A DNA stretch of 64,000 nucleotides from Maylandia zebra (taxonomy: Eukaryota > Chordata > Actinopteri > Cichliformes > Cichlidae), in contig NC_135172.1 of NCBI RefSeq assembly GCF_041146795.1, positions 44,053,123 to 44,117,122 of the forward strand, given 5' to 3'. The translations under genes were made by a program, and so were the position numbers. This document shows, piece by piece, positions 9,660 through 21,000 of the stretch. The notes under the pieces are model-generated. The model was not told the DNA's origin and searched no databases. It worked only from the letters and a program-made list of their open reading frames with translations. Positions within the stretch are counted from its first letter, which is position 1, and each line of letters starts with the position of its first letter.

Positions 9660-10970
9660 TTGAAACCAGAGTACAGACAGAACGCCCCCTGGTGTCAGAC
9701 TACATTTTCTATTTGTATTTACTTCAGGGGTAACCCTAACACCTGGTGACCAAACCTGCTTTTTAAGAATATATATTTTAAACTTGTCAGATCCTTTTGG
9801 TGGTTAACCTTGAAGGTTTTGTATGAAAGCCAAAAGCAGCACATACGATCTGTAAAAAACAACAACAACAAAATCAATGTAAAGCTAGTTACTTTATCCT
9901 TATTAAACACATCGAGCTATGTCTACCATGATATGAATCTAAATATATTTTTCAAATAAATACAAGTTATTTTATATATAAAATTGTGTTTTTTGAGTTT
10001 TTCATTGAATAATAAAGATCTTAATGAAGTTCCTGTTGTTGAAGATAAACTTAACATTTAAATAGATTTTATTATATCTTAGAATTCAAAGAACAAAGAC
10101 ACATTTTGGGTGATAATCAGATTTTAGATAAAGTTCCATTAAAGACGATGTGCCAAGTTTTAGCTTGAATTTGAATATGTTCACATCCGTGTTGATTTGT
10201 CTTCATCTCTTTCTGAAAGTTTTTCCATCAGTTTGGTCCTAAGCAGTGAAACATAATCAGCTACTGAAGAGGAAACAGCTTTTTGTCCTGACACTCTTTA
10301 CTGAGGAAGTGTGGCTGGTGAGCGACGATCATGCTTTTCTCCTTCAGCAGCTGCATCATCTGTTCCTGCTCGACCTGCTGATTTAGAAAGTGTCTCACCT
10401 GTTTCTTCACCAGAGCTACTTTAGTTAGTATTAAACCCGATTCTTTTATCCCCAGTACTGGACAGAGAAAACCCGACTCAGTGTGGTCAAAGCTCAAAGA
10501 ATCATCTTTATTCTACATTTCCGGAAAAGGAGAGCTGCAGACACTAGCAAGCATCCACAGGTCTAAAGCATTACAAGCTGAATGGGCGTAATATAGTTCT
10601 GTTATACGTCACACATAGTCACACATAGTTTCGATCAAAACGACTCTGCCTAGTTTCACTTTTCTGTCTGCATCGCTTCCTGTTCTCTGCACAAAGCAGA
10701 GCTTCCTGTCTTAGACAGTACTCTGTGACCTTTCACACACCTTATAACTCAAAGTGGCGTTTTGTACACTGGCCTCTATAAAACAATATAAACAGAAAAT
10801 AAGCACTATTTATTTCGTAACATTAGTTGACTCAATGAAACCATCCTCCTGCTCTCTGGTCGATTCTCAGAATGTTGTCATCCACCCACTTAAAGAAAAC
10901 CCCAGCTTGACCTTTCTCTTCATGGGAATTACAGACCAATGTCAAAATTGTGATTTATTGCTAACGTGTT
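9660..10970. other. Intergenic stretch between the two NLR genes, unrecognised
   Basis: This is AT-rich sequence without a recognisable gene. A 78-codon minus-strand open frame (10261-10497) contains a Gln/Glu-rich stretch (NQQVEQEQMMQLLKEKS) and might be a relic of a retroelement, but I recognise no domain. Short direct repeats of CACACATAGT occur at about 10608-10628. Confidence 0.4.
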
Positions 10971-10974
10971 AGAA

Positions 10975-11250
10975 AAGGTTGTAGCTATGCAGGTTACAGC
11001 TGTCCTGGATAAACACAGTGTACTTGACAAACCTCAGTCTGGTTTTCATGGAGCTCATTCTACTGAAACTGCACTTCTTGAAGCATCCAGTGACATTTAG
11101 TTGCAAAGCGTTGCAGGAGAGTGTTGGGTTCTGAGTGCAGTACAGACACAGGTCCTTGCACTCTTCTCTCAGCTATGGTGTGCCTAAAGGTCCTGTACTG
11201 GGGCCCTTATTGTTTCCATTATACCTTCTCCCACTACATTTTAATTAGCT
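10975..11250 (+). mobile_element. L2-clade LINE reverse-transcriptase fragment
   Basis: The plus strand reads, with breaks, VLDKHSVLDKPQSGFHGAHS (RT finger region) and later a decayed GVPKGPVLGPLLF-like motif (11172-11215). Both are characteristic of L2/CR1-type reverse transcriptases. It is a dead fragment. Confidence 0.6.
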
Positions 11251-11259
11251 TTAAGGGTA

Positions 11260-12110
11260 TTTCTGTGAAGGTTTTCAGTCATCCAGGTCATCATGATCTA
11301 AGGAGCTTGGAAAGAAAAGCGTCTGGACTTCTTTAAGTTGCTTGAAGACGTTTAGCGTACACCCCCATATGGAAAAGAAATCGTAAAAACTTATATGTGA
11401 TTACTCATGAAAGTGGCCACTTTCTCATTACTTTCATATATTGTTTTAGTAAGTATCCAAAACATACAAGTTTCATTATATAATTTTTCAAGGGAGCTTA
11501 TATCTGTTTTCACTCTTACAGTAAATGTTTTTCATACAAGTTTCACACAAGACAGATACAAACTTTATAAGATTTATATATATCTTTTCCATATGGGCCA
11601 CATTGAACAGTGCAGCGAGGAATGCCCAGACCTCTACATTGGAGAGACCAAACAGCCACTTCACAAGTGCATGGCACAACACAGAAGAGCCACCTCCACA
11701 GGACAAGACTCAGCTGTTCATCTGCATCTAAAGGTCAAAGGTCACTCTTTGAGGATGCCAATGTTCACATTTTGGACAGAGAGGACAGATGGTTTGAAAG
11801 AGGAGTGAAAGAAGCATCTATGTCCACTGTGAGCGACCATCTTTGAACAGAGGCGGGGTTTATGATACCAACTCTCTGCCATCTATAATCCAGTTTTGAG
11901 ATCCTCCCCAGACGCCTTAACGCCCACTCACATCCTGGGCCATCTGACCTCAGGACATCACATGATAAGGTGGGGCCAGGTTTCACAATGAACACACCTG
12001 AAACTCTGGCTGATTGGGACCCACACCCAGTTTCACACCTTGGCTCAGGTGATTAGGTGGAGGATCATCAGGAGGTCTTCATAAAAAGGTGGATGGCTGA
12101 GCTGAGTGAA
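11260..12110 (+). mobile_element. Penelope-like element fragment with GIY-YIG endonuclease
   Basis: At about 11605-11850 the plus strand codes for CPDLYIGETKQPLHKCMAQH, then DSAVHLHLKVKGHS and, after a one-base shift, VHILDREDRWFERGVKEAS. This is the GIY-YIG nuclease (YIGET, basic residues, Glu near the end) that Penelope-like elements carry after their reverse transcriptase. The RT itself is absent. The flanking sequence near 11267-11350 (CAGTCATCCAGGTCATCATG, then AAAGCGTCTGGACTTCTTTA) matches 39826-39905 and is probably the terminal repeat of the same family. Penelope assignment rests on family knowledge. Confidence 0.75.
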
Positions 12111-12154
12111 GCTGACCCCCCACCCACTTGAAACGTAAAGACAAATAGGCGGAG

Positions 12155-12350
12155 CGGTTAGTGCTACGTTTGTGCAGGTAAAATGAGCGTTTGTGCTGCT
12201 ACGGTTTTTGAGATATTAAACATTATCTTATAGGTCTTTCAAAGGTCACCATCCCCCCAGAGTGCTCCAAAACGGGCCAAAATGGTCGACTTTTTCAGTG
12301 CTACGTTTGTGCAGGTTTGTGCAGGTACAATGAGCGTTTGTGCTGCTATG
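12155..12350 (+). repeat. Direct repeat pair of about 45 bp, 135 bp apart
   Basis: The segment GTGCTACGTTTGTGCAGGTA followed by AATGAGCGTTTGTGCTGCTA occurs at 12161 and again, slightly altered and with an extra GTTTGTGCAG, at 12298. It looks like a partial tandem duplication within an unclassified repeat. Confidence 0.6.
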
Positions 12351-12359
12351 ATATGAGAT

Positions 12360-13040
12360 ATTCTGTTATGGTGTTACTGCTGAAAAATGTCTTTTTCAAA
12401 TGACCTTTTGCTTTGTGTGTTCACTTGTTCAATAAAGCTTTGTTAATAAACAACGACTCTTATTGTATTTAATCAGCTAAATTTGTAATGAGTGTAGTTT
12501 TTTAACTTCAATTTCTTTACTTCAATCACTTTTCGTTCATAAAACCATGATGCAAATGCTTGAGGGTTTTTTTAGAGTGGATTAAAAAAACTTTATTGAA
12601 AACTACATTTGAACATTTTACACTCCCGTGAACAGTTTTTGAGCAGCTGCGCGCTCCCGCGGACGGTAATCACTTTCTGCCCGATGATCACTTTCTAGCA
12701 CAAAACTGGAGCTCAGGGGGAAAAACAATCGCATGAGTGCTGCTGTTTGACTGAGGAAGAACAAAGTAGTCATGGTAAGCCAATCACATGACCACTTTAA
12801 GATGACAAAGCAACAAGGTGACATATACCAGTTTATAAATTGTGTTGATAGGCCACGTAAGACCAGCAAGCACTCTCTGCTTATGAGCAAAAAAAAAAAA
12901 GTCAAAAATAAAACAACCATTTAGTGTTGGTGGAAAAATGCACCATGTCGACCAATCAAAAAGGTTATATGGCAACATGACATTTGGTTGTTTAGGAAGA
13001 GGGAGAAGTTTTAGGAGTGACGGCGAGAGAGAAAGAGAGC
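12360..13040. other. Intergenic sequence, nothing recognised
   Basis: It contains AT-rich sequence with an AATAAA near 12430 and no open frame or repeat that I can name. Confidence 0.4.
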
Positions 13041-13046
13041 GAGAGC

Positions 13047-14722
13047 TGTCACAATGTGGCTGTGTGCAGCCAGGATGAGGCAGGAATGAAATCAAAATTC
13101 ACAGCTTTATTGCTGGAGAGCAAAACCATACAAACTAAACTGGGAAACTATAAACTAGTACACAGAGAAACACACGGCCATGAATGAGGGAGATGCGGAC
13201 ATAAATACGCAGAAGGATAACGAGGGACGTGGGAGCACACAGGGAACACAGCTGATACAGATAATCATAACGAGACAGGGCAGGAGCAAACACGTACACT
13301 GATGGGAGACTATCAAAGTAACACAGGAAGTACACAGACCCAGGGCTGGACTGGGACAAAAAATCGGCCCGGGCATTTTGACTAGAGACCGGCCCACCAA
13401 AAATGTGACGTCATTCAGGGGTAAAACCGCAAAGGATTCTGGGAACTTGTGGCAAGAGGTACTAGCGCATGCAGGCTTTCAATTGAACTCAGTCACACAG
13501 CGATAAAAAGAAACACAAAAAATGGCAACAAGCTGTTGTATTCTTAACTGCAATAGCCGGTATTTGCCAAAAACAGATTGCTCGTATTTAAATTGCTATG
13601 AGTAACTTGTTGGGCTATAATATGTGAAACATATGTCAAATGCATCCCTGATGGATGACATAAAGTCATCTCTCCATCTCTCTCTGCTGCTCTTCTGTCT
13701 CCTCTGTCACAGACTTCTCCACTTTAGATGATAGATCAGCCTGGTGCAACATGTAAGGATTGGCACAATTTGTTAAGATTTTGAGGAGTTTGAGAAACTA
13801 ACCTTAAGCATAAAATAAAATTTACTATCAGTAACTTCATAGCACCCGCCCAGCAGTATATAAACTCCGTCATGCTAGCTAGTACGCAGTACCAGTTATT
13901 CTAAGCGACTGTAAAAAGTCAGCACAACGAAAACAAACTCCAACTAAACTTGGTTTATATCTGACACAGAGAGACTGCAGGTCATAACTTCTTACCTGAA
14001 GTTCAGTTCCTCTGCCACTATGACTGGTGGCCGCCTCGGGTCTCTCCTCCTCTTGCCTCCCCTTTCCCTTATCCACCTGCTGGCCTCCACCACTTGCTGA
14101 TGTTGCTAAATCTGTGGAAGCTATGCCATAGCTACTGCCAAACAATTCAGTTATTTTTACACATCTGGCAGCGTCTGCCTGAAGGGCTTGTTTCTTTTTG
14201 GCCCTAATTTTTTCTGCACCTCCTTTCCTTTTTTTGTTCTCCATTTTCTTTAGTTCATCTATAAGATTGCTAAACAAGGGGGAGGGTGCATCCGACCTCC
14301 TCGGCTGTAATTGGTCCAGCCCAGAGTCGATCATGACCAATTGGCCAATCCAACACCTTTCATTATTTATACCCTTCCAAAAAAAAAAAAAATCGATCGG
14401 CCCATAAAAACAAAAAATCGCCAGCGGCCCACCGGGCAAATGCCGGGTATGCCCGATGGCCAGTCCAGCTATGCACAGACCGGAGGGGGAGAGAACAGAC
14501 AGGCATGGAATAAAACACAAGGAGGGAAAACAAGGCATAAGAACTCACAGATACACTGAGTGAGACACAGGGTAAAGATACGAAGGGAAACCTAATAAAC
14601 GACATCTAAACAGAATAACCTAGGGACCTTTAGAATAAACAGTGGACCTAAAACATAATACGTCAAATGACAAAAATACAGGAAAACACAAAGCACCGGG
14701 TAGAAGTCCCGGGACCATGACA
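13047..14722 (-). mobile_element. Solo LTR (minus), split by a hAT insertion
   Basis: Read on the minus strand it begins TGTCATGGTCCCGGGAC and ends CACATTGTGACA. The five bases AGAGC flank it at 13042-13046 and 14723-14727. Removing the hAT at 13341-14473 and one 8-bp duplication leaves about 535 bp, close to the 560 bp of the related LTR at 348-907. Both copies share the ...GTGCTTTGTGTTTTC-like stretch near the 5' end. Confidence 0.75.
13341..14473 (-). mobile_element. Non-autonomous hAT transposon nested in the LTR
   Basis: It starts CAGGGCTGGACTGGGAC and ends CCAGTCCAGCTATG (imperfect inverted repeats) between two copies of the 8-bp duplication CACAGACC (13333-13340 and 14474-14481). On the minus strand from 14244 it retains the first exon of a transposase-like frame. 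That frame starts MENKKRKGGAEKIRAKKKQ, runs to GRGTELQ, and is followed by a good splice donor (GTAAGAAG near 13997). The catalytic part is missing, so the element depends on another copy. Confidence 0.8.
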
Positions 14723-14744
14723 AGAGCGAGTTTTGAGATGTGAG

Positions 14745-14770
<26 letters not shown>
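14745..14770. repeat. (TA)n tract at the 3' end of the R4-like LINE
   Basis: A run of 13 AT dinucleotides abuts the 3' end of the element at 14771. A longer run (16499-16564) borders its other end. Confidence 0.9.
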
Positions 14771-14778
<8 letters not shown>

Positions 14779-16496
14779 CACCCAGCACGCCCCTGCGGGC
14801 GGTTTATCCTTCAAGCTCGGGTCCTCTACCAGAGGCCTGGGAGCTTGAGGGTCCTGCGCAGTATCTTAGCTGTTCCCAGGACTGCGCTCTTCTGGACAGA
14901 GATCTCCGATGTTGTTCCCGGGATCTGCTGGAGCCACTCGCCTAGCTTGGGAGTCACCGCACCTAGTGCTCCGATTACCACGGGGACCACCGTTACCTTC
15001 ACCCTCCACATCCTCTCGAGCTCTTCTCTGAGCCCTTGGTATTTCTCCAGCTTCTCGTGTTCCTTCTTCCTGATATTGCTGTCATTCGGAACCGCTACAT
15101 CGATCACTACGGCCGTCTTCTTCTGTTTGTCTACCACCACTATGTCCGGTTGGTTAGCCACCACCATTTTGTCCGTCTGTATCTGGAAGTCCCACAGGAT
15201 CTTAGCTCGGTCATTCTCCACCACCCATGGGGGCATCTCCCATTTTGACCTCGGGACTTCCAGGTTATACTCGGCACAGATGTTCCTGTACACTATGCCG
15301 GCCACTTGGTTATGGCGTTCCATGTATGCCTTGCCTGCTAGCATCTTGCACCCTGCTGTTATGTGCTGGATTGTCTCTGGGGCATCTTTACACAGCCTGC
15401 ACCTGGGGTCTTGCCTGGTGTGATAGACCCCAGCCTCTATGGATCTTGTACTCAGAGCTTGTTCTTGTGCTGCCATGATTAGTGCCTCTGTGCTGTCTTT
15501 CAGTCCAGCTTTGTCCAGCCACTGGTAGGATTTCTGGATATCAGCCACCTCCTCTATCTGCCGGTGGTACATACCGTGCAGGGGCCTGTCCTTCCATGAT
15601 GGTTCCTCGTCTCCCTCCTCTTTCTTGGGTTTCTGCTGCCTGAGGTATTCACTGAGCACTCGGTCAGTTGGGGCCATCTTCCCAATGTATTCTTGGATGT
15701 TCGTTGTCTCATCCCGGACTGTGGTGCTGACACTCACCAGTCCCCGGCCCCCTTCCTTCCGCTTAGCGTACAGCCTCAGGGTGCTGGACTTGGGGTGAAA
15801 CCCTCCATGCATGGTCAGGAGCTTTCTTGTCTTTATGTCAGTGGCTTCTATCTCCTCCTTTGGCCAGCCTATTACCCCAGCAGGGTACCTGATCACGGGC
15901 AGGGCGTACGTGTTGATGGCCCGGATCTTGTTCTTACCATTCAGCTGACTCCTCAGGACTTGCCTGACCCTCTGCAGGTACTTGGTGGTTGCAGCTTTTC
16001 TAGCGGCCTCTTCATGGTTCCCATTCGCCTGCGGGATCCCCAGGTACTTGTAACTGTCCTCTATGTCTGCAATGTTGCCTTCTGGTAGTTCAATCCCCTC
16101 AGTTCTGACTACCTTCCCTCTCTTTGTTACCATCCGACTACACTTCTCCAGTCCGAACGACATTCCAATGTCATTGCTGTATAGCCTGGTAGTGTGGATC
16201 AGTGAATCGATGTCTCGTTCACTCTTGGCATACAGCTTGATGTCATCCATGTACAGGAGGTGGCTGACAACTGCTCCGTTCCGTAGTCGGTATCCGTAGC
16301 CAGTCTTGTTAATGATCTCACTGAGGGGGTTCAGGCCTATGCAGAACAGCAGTGGGGACAGAGCATCTCCTTGGTAGATCCCGCACTTGATGGTAACTTG
16401 TGCTATGGGCTTGGAGTTGGCCTCTAGTGTTGTACGCCACATCCCCATTGAGTTCCTGATGAAGGCTCTTAGGGTCCCATTGATCTTGTACAAGAT

Positions 16497-16498
<2 letters not shown>
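14771..16498 (-). mobile_element. R4/Rex6-like non-LTR retrotransposon, copy 2, 5'-truncated, between TA tracts
   Basis: This minus-strand insertion carries the 3' half of the element: half of the RT, the linker and the endonuclease. The 3' UTR of about 55 bp ends GTGTTATTTTT and runs straight into (AT)n. The 5' break at 16498 also adjoins (TA)n. R4-clade elements are known to use a restriction-like endonuclease with sequence preference (Dong targets TAA repeats), so insertion into a simple TA repeat fits. Confidence 0.75.

Positions 16499-16499
<1 letters not shown>
14826..16499 (-). pseudogene. R4/Rex6-like pol protein: RT C-terminal half, CCHC finger, restriction-like endonuclease
   Basis: The frame is open for 557 codons. 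It begins inside the reverse transcriptase (TIKCGIYQGDALSPLLFCIG) and shows the catalytic box LLYMDDIKLYAKSE at about residue 82. A thumb and linker region follows, then a zinc finger CRLCKDAPETIQHITAGC at about residue 367. The restriction-like endonuclease signature PDIVVVDKQKKTAVVIDVAVP lies at about residue 450, and the frame ends KLPGLW. This domain order (RT, CCHC, PD-(D/E)XK nuclease) is that of early-branching LINEs such as R2 and R4; in fish the known family is Rex6. The N-terminal half is absent, so although uninterrupted it cannot retrotranspose alone. The long clean frame suggests recent insertion. Confidence 0.8.

Positions 16500-16564
<65 letters not shown>
16499..16564. repeat. 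(TA)n microsatellite, about 33 units
   Basis: Uninterrupted AT dinucleotides lie between the R4-like LINE and an L2-type repeat. Confidence 0.95.
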
Positions 16565-16566
<2 letters not shown>

Positions 16567-16995
16567 TGTTCCTAGAGTATTTAAAAGTAGAATGGGAGGC
16601 AGAGCCTTCAGTTTTCAGGCCCCTCTTCTGTGGAACCAGCTTCCAGTTTGAATTCGGGAGACAGACATCATCTCTACTTTCAAGATTAGGCTTCAAACTG
16701 CAATAGCCCTATCATTGGTTATTGTTAATCTCTGGCTCTCTTCCACAGCATGTCTTTGTCCTGTCTTCCTTCCCTCACCGCAACTGGTCGTAGCAGGTGG
16801 TCGTCAAACCTGGTTCTGCTGGAGGATTCTCACTGTTAAGAGGAAAATTTTCTTTCCCACTGTTTCCAAAGTGCTTACTCATATGATAGTTGGGTTTTTC
16901 TCTGTATGTATTATTGAAGGGTCTACCTTACAATATAAAACACCTTGAGGCAACTCGTTTGATTTGGTGCTATATAAATAAAATTGAAATAAACT
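16565..16995 (+). mobile_element. L2-clade LINE 3' end
   Basis: It begins CTGTTCCTAGAGTATTTAAA, the same as 6389 onward, and ends with AAATAAAATTGAAATAAA. It contains the decayed C-terminal coding part and 3' UTR of the L2-type element. Confidence 0.7.
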
Positions 16996-17067
16996 GAACA
17001 AAATGTTGTAGAGAAGAAAACATTGGAGCAATGATCATTTTATTGCTGAATCACACAGGAAATGAAA

Positions 17068-17073
17068 TTTATT
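17068..17073 (-). promoter_or_regulatory. Poly(A) signal candidate of the minus-strand NLR gene
   Basis: AATAAA on the minus strand about 370 bases after the stop codon at 17440. A second AATAAA is at 17039-17044. Confidence 0.4.
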
Positions 17074-17439
17074 GTCAACAAATTCTGTCACTGGTTGTAA
17101 AATGAATGGAAACAGATAAATATGATACAAAGCATTTGCATTATGGTAATATAGACCTATGCAAAGGACATAAGCTAGAGAACAGATTACTTTGTAAAAC
17201 TCACTTCAAGCTTCCTGCCTCCATACAACCATCTTTAGTACAACTAACATTGTAGAAATTATTCCTTTTCCATTTGTTAATAATGGTCAGTCTAAAGTGT
17301 TACTCACAGTCAATGTGTGGAATCTTCTGGTCTAAAGTAAAATTATTGGTGAGGTTTGGAAAAAGATTTTTTAAAGGATTTTTTAATGTAAAGTATTTGC
17401 CTGAATAAATCTGTGTCATTGTTTCTGCAAGTCTTCGTC

Positions 17440-18014
17440 CTAAAGTGAACACAGAGACACAGAGGAAGATCTAAATAGCCTAAATCCAGGATAAAGAGTC
17501 TCAGTGAATGTGGTGCTGAAGGTGTGGAGATGGATCAAGGAGTTTGAGGAGACTCTGTAGAAGGACAGAGTCCCAGCAGGACAGTCTACATACACTGCTA
17601 CTCTGTTTGAGGTGGAGGAGGTGGATGAGGTGGAGGAGGCGGAAGAGGAGACGAAGGAGGAGGAAGAGGTAGAGAGGTCTGTTCTAGTGTTATTGTGCCA
17701 AGCAAAGTAACCATCTTCAGAGCATCTCAGACTCCACGACTGATTATTCCATCCAAACCAGCAGCCTTTGCTGGCTCCTGTCCTTCTGATTCCTCTGTAA
17801 CTCACTGCTATGTAAACCCAACCTTCCCACTCAACCTCCCAGTAACAGCGACCAGTCAGCCCATTTCTACACAGAATCTGTTTCCAGTCATCAAACCTCT
17901 CTGGGTGATCAGGATATGGCTGCTCATCATCCACAAATGCCACTTTAGTGTTGTTGTCGAACAAGATGAGGTTTCTGTTTGCTGTGTTTGGGTCCAGTGT
18001 GAGTTCACAGGAAT
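17440..18014 (-). CDS. NLR gene (minus strand), PRY-SPRY exon with Ser/Thr-rich loop
   Basis: This terminal exon begins after CTCTTAG on the minus strand and reads [19 protein letters not shown]. It continues [50 protein letters not shown], then [16 protein letters not shown] and TLYPGFRLF to the TAG stop. All PRY and SPRY signature blocks are present. Compared with the paralogous exon at 8731-9260 it has an expanded loop of mostly Ser and Thr (from about 17680 to 17609, [20 protein letters not shown]) just before the NRVAVY strand. The underlying DNA is an imperfect GGA/GGT repeat, so the loop probably grew by replication slippage. B30.2 loops form the ligand-contact surface. Confidence 0.85.
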
Positions 18015-21000
18015 CTAAGAGAGAGAAGAATCCTTTATTATTTGACACGGTGCAATCAGTGCTCCATCTATAAAACCACAATTTTACCTGATATAAATTT
18101 GGCAACAATAAAGTTTGGCTATTTGCTTTTGTCCAGTACTCTGTAGAAATACTGACTTGATCACTTCTACATTCATATATTTCTTGATGCATGTTCAATC
18201 ATCCAGGTACGTAAATCCCAAAAAGTTGATTCTGTTCATCTGGACGTTTTCAGTGGGAGAAACTTTCGTCATCATCCAGGTGATTTCTTCAGTGTCAGCT
18301 GGCTGCAGGTTTCCCCAATCATATAAACAGTACATTTACTGAAACTATCAACAACCACTGATCAATGTCCATGAGAGTTGGGGGATGGCTGCAATCACAG
18401 CATTGTAAGATGGTGAAAGACAAGGGAAAGACCATCTCTGAATCGAGGAGGGGGCCTAAGGATACATCTTTTACCATCATACAATGCTGTGATTGCAGTC
18501 TTTGATCAATGGTCATGACAATCATCGAGCTAGTGGGTAACAGACGTCTCCGAAAACGTCGGAGCGCTTTTGAAAATATGCGGTGTCCTGATAAACTGAG
18601 CAGATATTTGAGGTTTACACAGCTACATTCTCGCCTGGAAATATGTTAAACGTTTATTATGTGACCCAGAAAGAATAATAAGAGTAATATTAAAACTAAC
18701 TAGCTGCCGCCATTGTTGGAAACTAAGCTGGGCCGCGCTATGAATTCTGGGACACAGCTTCTTCTTCTTCGGGGTTTAACGGCAGCCGGCATCCTTGTAC
18801 ATGCAGTGCTGCCATCTTCTGTTTCAGTCCGTTATTACACTCTTAAATCCTGCTACTTATTCCTGCGTCTTTTGGGATCTTACAAAGCTTCAAACGACGC
18901 GTCGACTATTAATGATTTTGATAGTCGACGTAATCGTGACTAGTCGACTAATCGTGGCAGCCCTACTGCACATAAGATAACAAATAATAATAGGGTAAAA
19001 CAGACAATATAAAACAGGCAGAAATTCAACCAAAAACAGTTTTGAAAAGGTGAGTTTTGAGTTGTTTTAAAAACAGCTACTGAGTCCACAGTTCTTAATG
19101 TATGAGGGAGAGAGTACCACAGTCTCGGGGCCACAGTGGCAAAAGCTCTGTCACCCTAAGTTCTCATCTTAGTCTGTTTTATAGCAAGTAAGCCCTGATC
19201 AGATGACCTCCGGGACCTGCTGGGGACATCGGGCTGTAGCAGATCGGAGATGTAGGCTGGTGCCAGTCCATGCAAGGCTCTAAATGTCAAGACCAGGATC
19301 TTAAAATGTACTCTAAATTCAACAGGAAGCCAGTGTAGCTGAAATAGCAATGGTGTCACATGTGAAGCCGGACTGAAACTTATCACAAATGTTATGTTTG
19401 TCCAGAGCCGCTATAAGTTGCTTAGCCGCAACCTTTTCTAGAAGCTTAGCAATTAACGGTAATTTAGAGATAGGTCTGTAGCTGCTGGAAACAGAGGCGT
19501 CTAGCTGAGGGTTTTTTAAAGTGGGAGAATAGCAGCATTTTTAAAATAAACCGGAACTATACCAGATGCAGTAAACACACTCACACTTTCTCAGGCCAGG
19601 TTTTAGTCTCTGCTGCCCACCATGTTCCAGCCTTGGAGAGGAAGAAAAAGGAAGAAAAAAATTCTTTCCACTTACACGTCTGCCATTATTAACAGAAGGA
19701 AATGTACATCTAGATTTTTTTAGTTTGCGTTGCAACTAGAACATACTCTGAAACACTTCCCCTGTTTGTCAATACGCCACAGAAACTGTTTCTGTGCTCA
19801 TGTCTTCTCTTCATACCTGAGAGTGTCTAGTCTCCAGTCTGAGTCCTCCACTCCAGCGGAGAACAGCTTTACTGATGAGTCGTCCAGAACATTGTAGCTC
19901 AGGTCCAGTTCTTGCAAATGGAAGTGGTTGGATTTTAGAGCTGAAGCTAAATAAGTACAGCCTTCCTCTGTGACGATACAGCCGGACAGCCTGGGTCAAA
20001 TAGCACATAGAACGATAGACAACAAATAGCCAAAACACTTAAAAATGACTTGCTTTGGTCTGCCATTGTTTTACACTGTTTTATGCTGTATGCTGAAATT
20101 AGCTCATTGCTAACATTTTTAATATATCAAATTACCATTTATTATTGAGACTGATATTGATTTAATCGAAAACACATGTTAGGGCATGTTAGCAAACACA
20201 AGTAAATTTCTGCAATGGCTTGCCACATCAATCCCTATACAACCGTTGCAAGAGCTTGGTTCGCATTGCTGGCAATAAGTCGGACTCGTTCCCGGTGGGT
20301 GATGGGCTCCGCCAGGGCTGCCCTTTGTCTCCGGTTCTGTTCATAATTTTTATGGACAGGATTTCTAGGCGCAGCCAAGTGGCGGAGGGCTTTCGCTTTG
20401 GTGGCCTCAGAATCTCATCTCTGATTTTTGCAGATGATGTGGTTCTGTTGGCTTCATCGGGTGAGGGCCTCCAGCTCGCACTGGAACGGTTCGCAGCCGA
20501 GTGTGAAGCAGCGGGAATGAGGATCAGCACCTCCAAATCTGAGGCCATGGTTCTCAGCCGGAAAAGGGTGGAGTGCCCACTCCGGGTCGGGGATGAGTTC
20601 CTGCCCCAAGTGGAGGAGTTCAAGTATCTCGGGGTCTTGTTCGCGAGTGATGGGAGAAGGGAGCCGGAGATCAACAGACGGATTGGGGCTGCAGCTGCAG
20701 CAATGCAGACGCTGCACCGGTCCGTCGTGGTGAAGAGGGAGCTGAGTGTAAAAGCGAAGCTCTCAGTTTACCAGTCGGTCTACGTCCCTACCCTCACCTA
20801 TGGCCACGAGCTGTGGGTAGTGACCGAAAGAACGAGATCGCGGATACAAGCGGCAGAAATGAGCTTCCTCCGAAGGGTGGCTGGCCTCTCCCTTAGAGAT
20901 AGGGTGAGAAGTTCGGCCATCCGGGAGGGGCTCAGAGTAGAGCAGCTGCTGCTCCACATCGAAAGGAGCCAGCTGAGGTGGTTCGGGCATCTGACAAGGA

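Noticed and set aside
14845..16088. Plus-strand open frames over the R4-like LINE
   Set aside because: Antisense shadows of the 557-codon minus-strand frame, with no recognisable domains.
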